Source: Utricularia gibba (lineage: Eukaryota; Streptophyta; Magnoliopsida; Lamiales; Lentibulariaceae). Taken from it: a stretch of DNA of 64,000 bases. The stretch spans positions 2,480,001 to 2,544,000 of the forward strand of contig NEEC01000011.1 in the NCBI GenBank assembly GCA_002189035.1, read 5' to 3'. A program made the translations under genes and the position numbers. Positions 50,075 to 62,427 of this stretch are shown here, piece by piece. The notes under the pieces were generated by a model that ran no database searches, was not told where the DNA came from, and saw only the letters and a program-made list of their open reading frames with translations. The number at the start of each line of letters is the position of its first letter. The first letter of the stretch is position 1.

Positions 50075-50691
50075 TCAGTTCCTGTTGAGAAGTTCCTCGA
50101 TCATCTGCAAGGCGATTCTTTCCTCCTCGTCGATCCCACTGCTCGGGATCGGATCGGCGCGAGTGGGGGGTTCCGGCGGAGGCGGAGGAGCCATGATGTC
50201 AGTAAAGCTTCTGTTGTTGCTACTGTTGCTACCCAGTTGCACCATCATGACCCATTTGGAGTTCTCGGAGTCCGACCGGGCCCCCGCCCGTTTCTGCCAC
50301 ACGCCGATGTGGGAGTTCTCCGTGTCGAGACGCAGGCAGGTCAAGGACGGCGACTTGCAGCATTTTCGAAGCTTGGCGCTGAGGATGGAGGAGAGGGAGT
50401 TGGCGTTGCCGGAGTTGAACTGGTACTCCGGCGGAACGGGGAAGTTGGTCTTGGCATTTCGGCCGCTCATCAGTATCGCCGCCTCGTCGTACGCCCTCGC
50501 CGCCGCCTCCGCCGTGTCGAAGGTCCCCAGCCACACCCTCCTCTTCCTGCCAGCAAACCCCCAATTCATAAAACCCGAATAAAAATGGGAATCAAATCAT
50601 AAGTAACACACAGCAGAGGGTGACGAATCTCGGAGACCCAGGAGCCCCAGTGGCGCTGGCGGACCCCTCTGAACTTTTTGGCCTGCACCAT
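50075..50691 (-). CDS. AP2/ERF transcription factor of the SHINE (WIN1/SHN) clade
   Basis: Nuclear activator; the clade controls cutin and wax biosynthesis. Exons 50691-50612 and 50546-50075 encode 183 residues. The AP2 domain begins almost at the N-terminus: [60 protein letters not shown]. The intron falls inside the AP2 domain after HPL, as in SHN genes. The middle region ([17 protein letters not shown]) and the C-terminal motif [17 protein letters not shown] are the conserved SHN mm and cm blocks. A TATA box on the minus strand lies near 50738-50745 and a GA microsatellite at 50757-50776. Which of SHN1-3 it matches cannot be decided by eye. Confidence 0.93.
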
Positions 50692-51776
50692 TCTCACCAA
50701 CAGCAACAAAACACCGAGCTCACGAAACTCAACATCAATATATAGAAACAGCACGAGAAAGAGAGAGAGAGAGAGGGGATGGATCGTCAGCTTTATAGGA
50801 TTTAACGAGCAGGGATCTTCCTGTCGGCGAGCCTGGGCCTCTCCAGTAGCAATACACTATTTTATTTTATTACATCATTATTTTTGTTGGAATTATTTCT
50901 GATTTTTTGAAACTAATTCATCTTATATTTCCCAAACATTTCTCGAAAATTACTTTTTAAAAGGTAAATTCAACTAAAATGATTCATTTAGTATGTTGAA
51001 ATTAAACATACGATAAATAAAACGAGTAACGTAAAACTCAAATACATAAAAAATATAGATAACATTATACAAAATTAAACTCAATCTATTAATATTAATC
51101 TATAATATTTTATATACTTGATTAATTTAATTTAATTTTTATTTTAATATAACACACCCTCATCACACTGTCCGTACATGTGATATTTGGCACCAATTTT
51201 ACAGAAATAGAAAAAAAAAACTATTCTATAAAAGGCGCGTGTGTGTTGTTTCTAAAAATAGGATATGAGGAAATAGGTCCTGGTTAGGACAAGACTAGGG
51301 GATTAGTGCATAGGCTGATGATGAAGTGTGTGGGTGTCGTGGAACGAGTGGTGCATTATTTGGTCGATACTTAGACATAATTTGGTCGCATCGCACGTAC
51401 AAACTATGACCTATTTTCTCCTAATAATGTCGTCTTCCCCCATCGCCATAGGTCTCATCTCTGCCCCATGACCTACACCTTTGTTCAAACCCTAATCATC
51501 ATCTTATATTATAATTATATTAATATGTGGAATAATGTTTTTTAAATGAAATTTATATACCACGTTATTTATATTAATATTTTATTTAAATAAAAGTATT
51601 TTCCATTTTATTTGTAATTTATCAACTTATTAAATATATCAATCACACAAAAATTTATTGTAGGGGGTTTAAAACGCACGTTTGGACTTAACGAGGGTGC
51701 ATTAGTCACGTGCGCGCACGTGTGCTTGCAATGGACAAACAAAAAATAAAATAAAATAAGGACGACTGAGATCGGC
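50692..51776. promoter_or_regulatory. Divergent region between SHN-like and PPR genes
   Basis: 50692-50800 is the SHN leader and core promoter with GA repeats. 50850-51180 and 51500-51660 are A/T-rich. 51700-51725 has ACGTGCGCGCACGTGTGC, two ACGT cores in a near palindrome about 60 bases before the PPR start. No gene. Confidence 0.5.
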
Positions 51777-53858
51777 ATGGGCCTAAACGGCGGGGAGCTT
51801 TTGGGGCACTTCCGCCGCTACCGGGATCCTGCTCTTGCCGGTGGCGACGCCGCGGGGTTATCTATTAAGGCGCTAACTGGAATAATACTGAACCACGCTC
51901 GTTTTGGTCGCCTATCGAAGGCAGTTTCTATCCTATTTGATTCATCCGCGCCTTTTCATTTTTCTCTGTATGAGCATCTCTTTAGGATTTGTGCGTCGAA
52001 TAGGGCGATAGTGGAGATACGGAAATTGGAATCTAACCTGGTAACTTTTTATCCAGACCCACCGGTGTTCCTTCTTAACCGGGCGATTGAAAGTTATGGG
52101 AAATGCGGATGCTTGGAGGATGCGAAAGAGTTGTTCGATGAAATGCCGAGGAGAAATGTTGGGTCTTGGAATGCTATTATTACCGCGTTTTCGAGAAGAA
52201 TGCATCCTGAAGATGCGATACTTATGTTCGCGAGGATGATTGGGGATGGGGTTTATGCTAAGGAGGTTACGTTTGCGAGTGTTCTTGCTTCTTGCGGTGA
52301 TGTTTTGGAGCTTTGGCTTTCCAGGCAGGTCCATGGACTTATTTTGAAGTATGGGTTCGTGGGTAATGTAATACTGGAGAGTTCGATAGTCGACGTGTAT
52401 GGTAAGTGCGGCGCAATGGATGATGCAAGGAAGATGTTCGACAATATCGAGAATCCTAATGCTGTTTCCTGGAATGTGATAGTGAGGAGGTATCTGGAAG
52501 CTGGAGAGGGAAAAGAGGCAGTGACCATGTTTTCTAAAATGATAGGCATGAAAGCTAGGCCAATGAATTTCACTGTCTCCAACGCTATTGTTGCTTGTTC
52601 GAGTTTTGGTGGTCTTGAAGAAGCTATTCAATTACACGCGTTCGGAATTAAGACGGATGCGGTGGAGGATGAAGTTGTCTCAAGTACTCTACTTGGTATG
52701 TATGCCAAATGTGGTGACCTGGAAAGTGCAAGAAGGCTTTTTGAGTTGCCATGTACTAAGGATGTTGTAGCATATACTTCTATGGTCTCTGCGTATGCAA
52801 TGAGCGGGAAAATTTCTGAAGCCCGAGAACTATTTGATGAGATGCCAGAGAGAAATATTGTGTCTTGGAATGTGATGTTGGCAGGTTATACACGACTGGA
52901 AAAATGGGATAGAGCTTTAGAATTGGTAATTCAAATGCGAAATAGAATTCAAGAGGTCAATTACTACACACTTTGTTTGATTCTCAAAATATGTGCTGCA
53001 ACACCCGATGTTGAATTGGGTAAGCAGGTTCATGGATATGCTTACAGGCATGGCTTTCACTCCAATATTTTTGTCTGCAACGCTCTCCTTGACATGTATG
53101 GCAAGTGTGGTACCTTGAATAGGGCCAGAACATGGTTTTATGAGATAAGCAATTTCCGCAATAGCATTTCCTGGAATGCATTGTTGACGAGCTTTTCTCG
53201 TCATGGGTTCAGCGAAGCAACCATGATGACCTTCCCTAAGATGCTGGGAGAGACCACCCCCAGCAGATATACATTTGCAACCCTGTTAGTTGCTTGTGCA
53301 ACTTTATCTGCCTTGGAAATGGGCAAGCAGATCCATGCGTATATGGTCAGAAAGTGTTACGATTTCGACATTGTGCTCACAGGAGCCTTGGTCGACATGT
53401 ACTCTAAATGTCACTGCATTGATTATGCTATCAAGGTTTTCATTCCATCCCCATCGAAAGATGTTGTCCTCTTCAACTCAATGATCATGGGGTGCGCCTA
53501 TAACAGAATGGGGGAAAAAGTCTTCAGACTCTTCGAGTGCATGAAGGAAGAAGGCATCACCCCAGATCACGTCACCTTCTTGGGTGTTCTTCGGGGCTGT
53601 GTTTCAGAGGGAGAAGTTGAACTGGGGAGGAAGTATTTTGAACTAATGTGCAGTGATGAATACCATTTGATCCCTTGGTTGGAGCACTACAGTCTGATGA
53701 TCGAACTTTTTGGTTTGCATGGCTTCATGGAAGATCTTGCATTTCTTCTCAAGACCATGCCCTTTCAGCCATCTGCGAAGTCCATGTCCAAAGTCTTCGA
53801 CTTTCGCAGAAAGCATAAACGGTATGAACTTGGAGAATGGATTGCAGCAAGCCAATGA
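51777..53858 (+). CDS. PLS-class pentatricopeptide repeat protein (At3g26540-like)
   Basis: Probable organelle RNA-binding protein. It is a single exon of 693 residues. About 15 PPR motifs are visible, with recurring phrases IVDVYGKCGAMDDARKMFD, LLGMYAKCGDLESARRLF, ARELFDEMPERNIVSWNVML, LLDMYGKCGTLNRARTWF and ALVDMYSKC. The mix of P, L and S motifs marks the PLS class. The C-terminus (PWLEHYSLMIELFGLHGF, ending KHKRYELGEWIAASQ) has no DYW and no clear E motif. The product aligns from memory along its whole length with Arabidopsis At3g26540, including LESNLVTFYPDPPVFLLNRA near residue 85. Organelle targeting is inferred; the N-terminus is not a strong presequence. The ATG at 51777 gives the only conserved start. 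Confidence 0.92.
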   Translation: MGLNGGELLGHFRRYRDPALAGGDAAGLSIKALTGIILNHARFGRLSKAVSILFDSSAPFHFSLYEHLFRICASNRAIVEIRKLESNLVTFYPDPPVFLLNRAIESYGKCGCLEDAKELFDEMPRRNVGSWNAIITAFSRRMHPEDAILMFARMIGDGVYAKEVTFASVLASCGDVLELWLSRQVHGLILKYGFVGNVILESSIVDVYGKCGAMDDARKMFDNIENPNAVSWNVIVRRYLEAGEGKEAVTMFSKMIGMKARPMNFTVSNAIVACSSFGGLEEAIQLHAFGIKTDAVEDEVVSSTLLGMYAKCGDLESARRLFELPCTKDVVAYTSMVSAYAMSGKISEARELFDEMPERNIVSWNVMLAGYTRLEKWDRALELVIQMRNRIQEVNYYTLCLILKICAATPDVELGKQVHGYAYRHGFHSNIFVCNALLDMYGKCGTLNRARTWFYEISNFRNSISWNALLTSFSRHGFSEATMMTFPKMLGETTPSRYTFATLLVACATLSALEMGKQIHAYMVRKCYDFDIVLTGALVDMYSKCHCIDYAIKVFIPSPSKDVVLFNSMIMGCAYNRMGEKVFRLFECMKEEGITPDHVTFLGVLRGCVSEGEVELGRKYFELMCSDEYHLIPWLEHYSLMIELFGLHGFMEDLAFLLKTMPFQPSAKSMSKVFDFRRKHKRYELGEWIAASQ

Positions 53859-54482
53859 CAACAACATTGAAACAAACCTGCTCCTACAGTGGATCGATCG
53901 GACCATCAACAAGCGGAAGTTGATCGACGAACATCGGAAGAAATCGACAGTGTCCCGAGGAAGAAGATGGAAAACTAACTACACCGTTCGACCGAGGAGG
54001 AGAAACTGAATGATGGCTGATCAAAGCGCCATCTCCGTACGTTCAAATACTGGAACTTTTTTTTTTTCAAAAAAAAAAGAGGATACCTAAAACGCTTTTA
54101 TAGCGAATTCTATTATGAGCATTTTAAATGTTGGCAGTTGGGGGGATAAATGCAAATATATAAAAAATCCTCCTTTTTTCATGATTGTCAACGGTGGAGG
54201 TGGATCTGTACGGCTACTGTCTTGTATAAAGAGTCGATTTTCCGCATCTTGCCGACTGTCCCATTTCCACTTGGAGCTCTTTCATTCCTTTCCCCCCGCA
54301 TCGTGTCTCGTTTCGCTGTTCTTCTGGAATCCACAGCTTTTTTCAGGTATGTGCCTTTTCAAGCGTATTTTCTCCAATGGTTGAAAGCTTGTCATGTTTG
54401 CAATTTGCGGGTCTTGATTTGATGTGATGGTTGTGTACCGTGATCTGGGTTGTGATCTGAAGCCCTATCGTAGTGGCAAGTG
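53859..54482 (+). promoter_or_regulatory. PLD-alpha promoter and 5' UTR with probable leader intron
   Basis: 54061-54080 is an A/T homopolymer stretch. A probable 5' UTR exon ends at 54346 (TTTCAG|GTATGT), and the leader intron ends at 54473 (CGTAG), nine bases before the ATG. No coding gene is seen. Confidence 0.5.
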
Positions 54483-57140
54483 ATGGCGCAGATCTTGCTT
54501 CATGGAACTCTTCATGCTACGATCTACGAAGTGGATCGCCTGCACTCTGGCGAAGGTGGTAATATATTCAGCAAGGTATAATTTTTAGATGAAGATTAGA
54601 TCGGCTCATGTTCTTGGTTTCGATGTATTGCTATGTTGTGTGCTGTGATTTCATTCTTTTTTCACCTGGAGCTTTTCTTTTTTTTTCTTTTTTTTTTGTG
54701 GGTATCATCCATGATGCTTCTCGGAAATGTTGCAGCTCAGAGAGAACTTTGAGGAAGCAGTTGGGTTTGGCAAGGGAACTTCCAGAATATATGCAACTGT
54801 TGATCTGGGAGAGGCCAGAGTCGGGAGAACGAGAATCCTCGAAAATGAACCTGAAAACCCGAGGTGGTCTGAATCTTTCCATATTTATTGTGCACACCTT
54901 GCCTCCGATGTGATATTCACTGTCAAAGATGATAATCCCATTGGAGCCACCGTAATTGGGAGAGCTTACGTTCCAGTTTCTGAACTCTTGGAAGGTGAAG
55001 AAGTGGATAGGTGGGTTGAGATATTGGACGAAAACAAGAACCCAATTCATGAAGGATCTAAGATTCATGTGAAACTTCAGTTTTTTGACGTCACCAGGGA
55101 CCGGAACTGGGCTCGTGGAATTAAAAGTGCTAGGTACCCTGGTGTTCCTTACACGTTCTATTCTCAGAGAACTGGTTGCCGAGTCTCGCTTTACCAAGAT
55201 GCGCATGTTCCTGATAAGTTTATTCCGAGGATACCCTTAACTGGTGGGCAGTACTATGAACCTCACAGGTGCTGGGAAGATATTTTTGATGCAATCACGA
55301 ATGCAAAGCACTTTATTTACATCACAGGTTGGTCAGTCTACACTGAGATCAGCTTGATTCGGGACAAGCGTAGGCAGAGGCCTGGAGGTGATGCCACCAT
55401 TGGCGAGCTGCTAAAGAAGAGAGCTAGTGAGGGTGTTCGAGTTCTTATGCTTGTTTGGGATGACAGAACTTCAGTTGGATTACTGAAGAGGGATGGCCTG
55501 ATGGCCACCCATGATGAGGAGACTGAGCAATACTTTAGGGACACAGACGTTCACTGTGTCTTGTGCCCTCGAAATCCAGATGATGGAGGGAGCTTTGTTC
55601 AAGACTTGCAGATTTCCACTATGTTCACTCACCACCAAAAGATTGTAGTTGCAGACAGCGGTTTTCCCAACGGGGAATCAGACAGGAGGAGAGTTGTGAG
55701 TTTTGTGGGAGGTATTGATCTCTGTGATGGAAGATACGATACTCAGTTCCATTCTCTTTTCCGGACACTAGACTCTGCTCATCACGATGACTTCCACCAG
55801 CCCAATTACACCGGAGCTTCAATCTCCAAAGGTGGACCTCGGGAGCCGTGGCATGACATCCATTCCCGGCTCGAAGGACCGATCGCCTGGGATGTCCTCT
55901 TCAACTTCGAGCAGCGATGGAGGAAGCAAGGTGGTAAGGATTTGCTGGTCAACTTGAGGGAACTTGATGACATTATTCCCCCATCTTCTGTCGTATACCC
56001 TGATGACCAGGAGACCTGGAATGTCCAGTTATTCCGATCAATCGATGGAGGGGCAGCCTTTGGCTTCCCTGAGTCGCCTGAGGAGGCTGCCGGAGCCGGA
56101 CTTGTCAGCGGCAAGGACAACATTGTAGATAGAAGCATTCAGGATGCCTATATTCATGCTATCCGCCGTGCCAAGAATTTCATTTACATTGAGAATCAAT
56201 ACTTCCTGGGAAGCTCCTTTGCCTGGAACAGCAGTGACATCAAAGCTGAGGACATAGGAGCTCTACACGTTATTCCCAAGGAACTCTCCCTGAAGATTGT
56301 GAGCAAGATCGAGGCCCGGGAAAGGTTCACTGTGTATGTTGTGGTACCTATGTGGCCTGAAGGCATCCCTGAGAGTGCCTCCGTTCAGGCTATACTGGAT
56401 TGGCAGAGGAGGACGATGGAAATGATGTACAAAGATGTCATCCAGGCACTTCAAGCTCAGGGTATTGAAGAGGATCCCAGAAACTACCTCACCTTCTTCT
56501 GCCTTGGGAACAGAGAAGTGAAGAAAAGCGGGGAGTACATGCCTTCTGAGACACCAGAACCTGACTCCGGCTACGAAAAAGCTCAGGCGGCCCGCCGGTT
56601 CATGATCTACGTCCACGCCAAGATGATGATCGGTAAATCCCTCTCAACACCAGAAATGTTGTTCAGTAACAACACAACACCACCATGTGCGTTTCTGTTG
56701 CAGTTGACGATGAATACATCATAGTGGGATCAGCCAACATCAACCAAAGATCAATGGATGGAGCCAGAGACTCCGAGATCGCCATGGGAGGCTACCAGCC
56801 CCATCACCTGTCGCTGCAGCGGCAGCCCGCCAGGGGCCAGGTGCATGGCTTCAGAATGGCGTTGTGGTATGAACACCTGGGCATGCTGGACAACACATTC
56901 CTCCATCCTGAGAGCGAGGAGTGTGTCCGGAAAGTGAACGACGTGGCGGACAAGTACTGGCACCTGTACGCAGGTGAAGAGCTGGAGCGAGACCTCCCGG
57001 GCCACCTGCTCCGATACCCGATCGCCGTTTCCAGCGAGGGCACCGTGACTGAGTTGCCCGGAACCGAGTTCTTCCCGGACACCAAAGCTCGGATTCTGGG
57101 CACCAAATCCGACTACCTCCCGCCAATCCTCACAACATAG
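54483..57140 (+). CDS. PLDALPHA1: Phospholipase D alpha
   Basis: Hydrolyses membrane phospholipids to phosphatidic acid; the alpha class acts in ABA and stress signalling and needs millimolar calcium in vitro. Exons 54483-54575, 54736-56632, 56704-57140 encode 808 residues, the normal length. The C2 domain covers about residues 1-130 ([40 protein letters not shown]). The first HKD motif is [14 protein letters not shown] and the second is [20 protein letters not shown], split by the last intron after [18 protein letters not shown] and the C-terminal [16 protein letters not shown] are also present. The start MAQILLHG is the family start. It is downstream of the PPR gene on the same strand. Confidence 0.97.
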
Positions 57141-58443
57141 GATGATTGCTGACTCGCTCCATCGTCACTGGTGCTGCTTTCCCGTTCCAGTCTTTCTGCC
57201 ATGAACGAGGACGACACTCCAACCTCCGAGATCAATTTCATTGGCAAATAATAATAATGTCGCAATCTAGGCAAAGAACACCCACTGTTCACAATCATTT
57301 GAAACCGTTTCAGATATGCCGGTAAACAGCGGCTTGTCGACCACGGTTTTTGTTTCCTGTGTTCGACAAAGACGCCGCCATGTCTGATTGGCGCTTCACA
57401 GCAATGACCCCCCGATGGAGACGTGATTTTTTTTAAAACCCACTAATCTAATATTTTTTTAATTTTTTATGGTAAAAAAATTACGTCTATATCTTTTTAA
57501 TTATTAAACATATTTATATTCATATTTTTAATTATTATTAACTCATAAATTATACTATATTTAGTGATTTTGATGACGAATGTTCTATCACTTGATATTT
57601 CTTTAATTATAAATAATCCAGAATACAATATATGAAATCATGTTCATAACCATTTCATCTTTGAGAAGACTTAATCAATGTTCTGTAAAATTTTTGAAAA
57701 TTATTTTAGAAAAATAGAAATAAGAATTAAAATTAACTAATTACTTATTTTTTAAAAAATAATTTTTGTAGTATAAATTTAAAAGTATTTATGATATAAT
57801 TATTTTTATAATTAAAATTATTTTAAAATTTATAAAAAAAAATTAGAACACGGTTTAATAAAATATGATCATATATATTTTAAAAAAGGGTCAAGTTTTT
57901 TGTACGCATCATAAAGTGGCACACATCATAAAAGGTAATCAGATTTCTAATACATTCCTCAAATCACATTCCGACGCCGTATGCTCCAGACAATTCCGGA
58001 GTGTTGGCAAGTGGGGAAATTGTAATAAATATGGGGCCAAATTGCAAATAGAACAACCAAGAACAATAATAACGCCAACGAGCCGATTAACGGCGACGTA
58101 ACGTGTGTCGTAAGTCTGCCCGTTAAGGTTAACGGCAAACCTAAAACAAACAACACACAAGTGTCCGAAGGGATGGGGGCTACTGGGCCTCACGTACGCC
58201 ATTTGAATTTATTATGTTTTTTTTAAGAAAACAAATTGGGAAATTTTGGAAATGGAAACCTAACGCCATCCTTGTCATCATGTGCGCGCTCCCGCAGCTT
58301 CTCCTGATTTGTGCTTTTCTAAAAAAGAAATAAATTATAATTTATATAAGAAAAGAAAAGTTGGTTGTCTGCAATTGCAAATTCGTACTTGTGTTGACCT
58401 GAGGGGCAATCTTTTCTCCCCCGCCCTGAAGCTCGATTCTCTC
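57141..58443. other. Intergenic region after PLD-alpha, no gene
   Basis: 57141-57420 is 3' UTR and flank. 57420-57900 is extremely A/T-rich. 57950-58260 is more balanced, with an ACGT core and G/C-rich stretch, and leads to a probable 5' UTR. ORFs of 60-87 codons on both strands are not recognised. Confidence 0.5.
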
Positions 58444-58945
58444 ATGGCGTCGCTTATGACTTATCAAGGTATCGTGTTCGCGATGGCGATCTCCGCCGGA
58501 TCCCTAATTCTCTTCGATCTCTTCAAGGACCGGAACCGGTTCCTGTCAGAGGATCCTCTACCTGCGCTCAAATCGTGTCTATCGTCGTCTTCTTCTTCTT
58601 CTTCTTCAGGTAAGTTTTTTTAAAGAAAGAGCGCAATTCGCGTGATTTATTCGCCTTTCGTCGGGATTACGAAATCGGTGAAAAACTGCAGGATCGGGAT
58701 GCGGCGGTGGTGGTAACAAGAAGAAGAAGAAGGTGAAATTCGCGGAAGATGTGAGGGAATCGCGTGGTGATGGAGAGGCCTACAGGCGGAGAAGGCGGAG
58801 GAACCAAGGTCCAGGTGATGGTTACGGCGAAGAGGATGCGGAGTTGTCGAAGAAGGAAATAATGCCGGCGAATCATATGGCACTCTACAGCGGAATTCTG
58901 AGAGATCGGTTCCAATTTCACCGGAGAAGTCAGTTTTCCTACTAA
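58444..58945 (+). CDS. Small membrane-anchored plant protein, function unknown
   Basis: Exons 58444-58609 and 58692-58945 encode 139 residues. The N-terminus has one hydrophobic segment (MASLMTYQGIVFAMAISAGS, then LILFDLF), probably a signal anchor. A Ser run follows (encoded by TCT repeats at 58587-58607), then a Gly patch, a polylysine KKKKKVKFAEDV motif, an Arg-rich stretch and the end NHMALYSGILRDRFQFHRRS. I recall similar small plant proteins with a hydrophobic start and a VKFAEDV motif but no known function. The splice (TTCAG|GTAAGT to CTGCAG) keeps the frame. A shadow frame on the opposite strand is longer in places but shows no family signature. Confidence 0.7.
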
Positions 58946-60305
58946 CCCTCCGGATTCCCTGATTCCCCTCCTCCGCCTTGTAAAATGTAAATGAAGCCAC
59001 CCATTCCTGTCCTCTTCCCTCCCCCGCCCCGGTAACTCATTTTTTTCTCGTGTAAAGAAAGTCTTGTAATTGGCATGTGGACCCCTCCTTTTCAATTAAT
59101 TATATCAAGGGCCAGGGGGCCAGCTCCGCAATTTGCAGACTAGTCCTCGCATCTAGAACATAGCAGAATTTTCATCTCCAACTAACTATTTCGTGCTCAC
59201 CACACCTCACGTGCAATCACGTGACCTTGTTTTGATTAGTTTTAATAAATTGAAAACCGAGAAATTCAAAATATTTTATAATAAATGCTTCTTAAATAAT
59301 ATTCCAACACAATCAAATAAATTCTAAGATTCTACTTGATAGAATTTATATTTTTTAAAAAAATACTTTAAAACATAAACTTAATAATGATATTTCATAT
59401 TTATTATAGATAGATGAAGTGATATAATTAAATAGAAAAATATTTATAATTTTATGCAAGGTCTTTTATCAGAGATTACAATATATAAAATCATAAGAAT
59501 TAAATATCCAAAATGAAAAATATCGAAGATACCTACCTAAGTTGCACCAACTACTAAGAGCTCAAAAATGCCCTAGGGTTTGAGTGATTTATGTTTCAAA
59601 ATTTATAAACGTAAACTTTTATTTTTTAGAAATACTTATCAAAAAATATTTTTGGAATATAGAGAATGATTGGTCATGGAATGAGTGAGAATGAACTAGA
59701 GAAATGGGCCATTTGAGTGGGCTTCAGACAACATGGGCCTGGAGTTGTACTTGCCCACTGTAATCGCGGTTGTCGCATCAATTATATGTCCGTAAATAGA
59801 AACACATTAAAATGGTTTATTTAGTAACTCCCAACAATTGCAAAATGCACGTAGCCCATTTCTTAATGTACGTTTGAGTGTCAATTTATTAATAAATAAT
59901 ATAAATAAACAAATAAATAGAGAGCCGTGAATTCATGTACATGATAAGGAAGAGGAGATGGTGCTGGTCTCCGAGAAGGTGTCCTGATCAGCTGGGGGGC
60001 GTGCTCTGTGACCCGTTCGTTTTGTCTCCTTCCTTGAATGGATTCGCATGATAATTCATTCACAGAGGTCGCAATGCCCTTTCGATTAATTGCAATGGCG
60101 GAATTTGGGGGTGTGGGGCGTGTGGCCCCCGCCGCCGATCTGAGAACGGTGCTGAACGCCGCCACCTGTTGCGTCTTCACGTGTACGTCGGTCATAAATT
60201 TAATCCCTTGTCGCTTCCACCGTACCCCATCTTGTATATGTGATGCCATTCTTCGGCAGGGCAGTCTGTTTTGAGGTGTGATAAGCGGAAGACAAGAAAG
60301 GAATA
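58946..60305. other. Intergenic region upstream of TPR-like gene
   Basis: 58946-59100 is 3' UTR. 59220-59640 is A/T-rich with no recognised feature. A TGGGC/GCCCA cluster lies at 59705-59760. 59890-60305 is open on both strands for up to 154 codons, but no family is recognised; it is treated as promoter and leader of the next gene. Confidence 0.45.
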
Positions 60306-61307
60306 ATGCTGCTGAGGAGCTCTTCGACTCCGATTTTGGATTCATGGATTTCGGGTTCGAATGCCGGATCAGAATCCTCGCCGGAGCCGGATAGGATAGC
60401 CCAGTTGCAGAGAACGCGTTCTTTTTGTCTCTCGATGTCGTGCGAGGAGACCCGGAGGGTTGTGCTGTCTCCGGGAGTGGTTTCCGATTCAGATCTCAGA
60501 GACCCGTGGAGGAGGAAGAAGAGCTTATGGGAAATCAAGGAGAATACCAACGAGGATCTGGAGATTGAGTCCCTTTTGCTGTGCAGGGTGTCGGAGACTC
60601 TTGTCGGCGGAGGCGGCGCAGGGAAGGGCACTGGCGGTGGATGCGGCGGCGGAGGAGGAGGAAGCTGGGGTGATGGGCTCGATTCCGACCCACGAGATCG
60701 CCGTGAGGACATGGATGCTTACTACGAAATGATGGTCCAAGCGAATCCAGAAAACTCCCTCGTCCTTTCCAATTATGCAAGATTCCTGAAAGAGGTACCT
60801 GCTTTCTTCATCTCTCTTGCAATTCCCCAACTTACCCTGACACAAAACAATGCAAATATGAACGATGTTGATGACCAAATCAGGTGAAAGGCAACTATGT
60901 AAAAGCAGAGGAGTACTGCGGGAGAGCAATTCTGGCTAATCCAAGCGATGGAACTGCTCTATCACTGTACGCTGATCTGATATGGGAAACTCACGGAGAT
61001 GCAGCCAGAGCCGAGCTTTACTTTGACCAAGCTGTGAAAACTGATCCCAATGACTGGTACACATTACAATCTCCATGATTAGTCACTTTTTTTGTTCCTA
61101 AAAGCAACACAAGTAGCTGCCCTTCAGATCCATCCACACAGATCTGCCTTCTTACTTCAATCCGCTTCTTGCAGCTTCGTGTTGGCTTCATATGCGCGAT
61201 TCCTGTGGGATGCTGAGGAGGAGGATGAAGAAGAGATGAACAGAACTGAAACACCCACCAGTCACGATGACCGCCACAGGCTGCTCCCAGTTGCTGCAGC
61301 CACTTGA
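60306..61307 (+). CDS. Tetratricopeptide repeat-like protein (At1g80130 type)
   Basis: Plant TPR-like protein of unknown biochemical role. Exons 60306-60794, 60884-61056, 61175-61307 encode 264 residues. The N-terminal half is low-complexity but shows the family start (MLLRSSSTPILDSWI) and a Gly-rich stretch before the repeats. TPR-like helices then follow: MDAYYEMMVQANPENSLVLS, NYARFLKEVKGNYVKAEEYC, GRAILANPSDGTALSLYADL, ELYFDQAVKTDPNDCFVLAS, then YARFLWDAEEEDEEE. The spacing matches the 34-residue repeat. The tail is acidic. Related Arabidopsis genes (At1g80130, At4g32340, At5g20190) are stress-responsive, from memory. Confidence 0.85.
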
Positions 61308-62427
61308 TCTAATCTCCATAGCTTGTGTTGTTTCAGAAGCCCCTTGTGATGTGAAAACTAATGACAAAGAAAATCGTGCAAAAGGGTTTCGTACTAATAA
61401 AAAGTAGGGCCAGGAGAATGCCTTTTGCTCCCTCTGGAACCGAACCATAATCTGATTCCCTGCTGTACAAAGAACTGGTAGCCATGGAAGCAAAATGAGC
61501 GAGGATCTTTCATGTTTTAGTTTGCTGTTTCCCGACCCGACCCGACCCGATAGTGTTGGGCCGTTGGACTAACTCAACAGTTTCAGCCCAATAATAGTTT
61601 ATTGGGCCGTCGCATAAACCGATTCAGTCGGTTTTGTTTCAATTTATAAAAAAAGGAGCAGCCACTAATAAGGTTGGATGTGACCTGTTACCGGTATTGC
61701 CGGTAGTGCCTTTATGTGAAATACATAATTGGAATTATTCAATTTATTATAGAAATAATATTAAAAATAAAAATAATTATTTAATATTTTTTTAAAAAAA
61801 TTGAATTAAATCCCCAAAAAGCCATGGTTCGAATTGAATCCGAATTAAAACAAGGGCTGAGATTAGAGTATAGTTTATTCATATTAGAAAATAATTAATT
61901 AATTTATGAGCGTGGTGTGAGAGGGTGGGCGCCACCGGCACCGGCACCACACCTGTCCGGATGAATTCTGCCCGCCCTTGAATCATTCCCGGTGGACCGC
62001 AAAGAAAGCAGGCGTAATCACACGAAGGAATTTGTGGACCGCAATTGAATCTGGAGAGCGAAGCTTGGTCATGAGTCAGCTTCAAGGAGTACAGTGGAAA
62101 AGGTGGAGGTTGCAGGCGCAGGGGTCTATTTAACGCAGGTCAAGTGTCAAACGAGCATTTAGAGGGAAGATGGGTAGTGGACCCATGGGAGCTGAAAATT
62201 TCAAATGCGGCTGAAGAAGAAGGTAGGCAGTTTTATACTCATTACTGGTACGCAAGGGACTCGATGAAAAATCTTAAGTTACTGCATGTTCTTTGTCTTC
62301 TTCTCTCCGGGTCCCTGAATTCTGGGGTTTGAAAAAGGGAAGGCCGTTGCTGAAAGGAAATGGTTCTGAAGCGAGTAGAGGGTACCTTTAGCTGAAAGAT
62401 TGGATTTCGAGAAGTGGGTTAAAGACT
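61308..62427. other. Intergenic region before PTI1-like kinase
   Basis: 61308-61520 is 3' UTR. 61531-61550 is a short tandem repeat of CCGAC/CCCGA units, followed by two GGGCC-rich sites (61557, 61603). 61700-61900 is A/T-rich. 62100-62427 is the probable leader of the kinase gene. No gene. Confidence 0.5.

Noticed and set aside
51942..52631. A 229-codon antisense frame in the PPR gene
   Set aside because: It lies opposite clear PPR repeats; its composition is a by-product of the repeat codons and it has no homology I recognise.
59881..60345. A 154-codon minus-strand frame overlapping the start of the TPR-like gene
   Set aside because: No recognisable domain, it overlaps the 5' end of a supported gene, and its C-terminal part is translated A/T-rich DNA.
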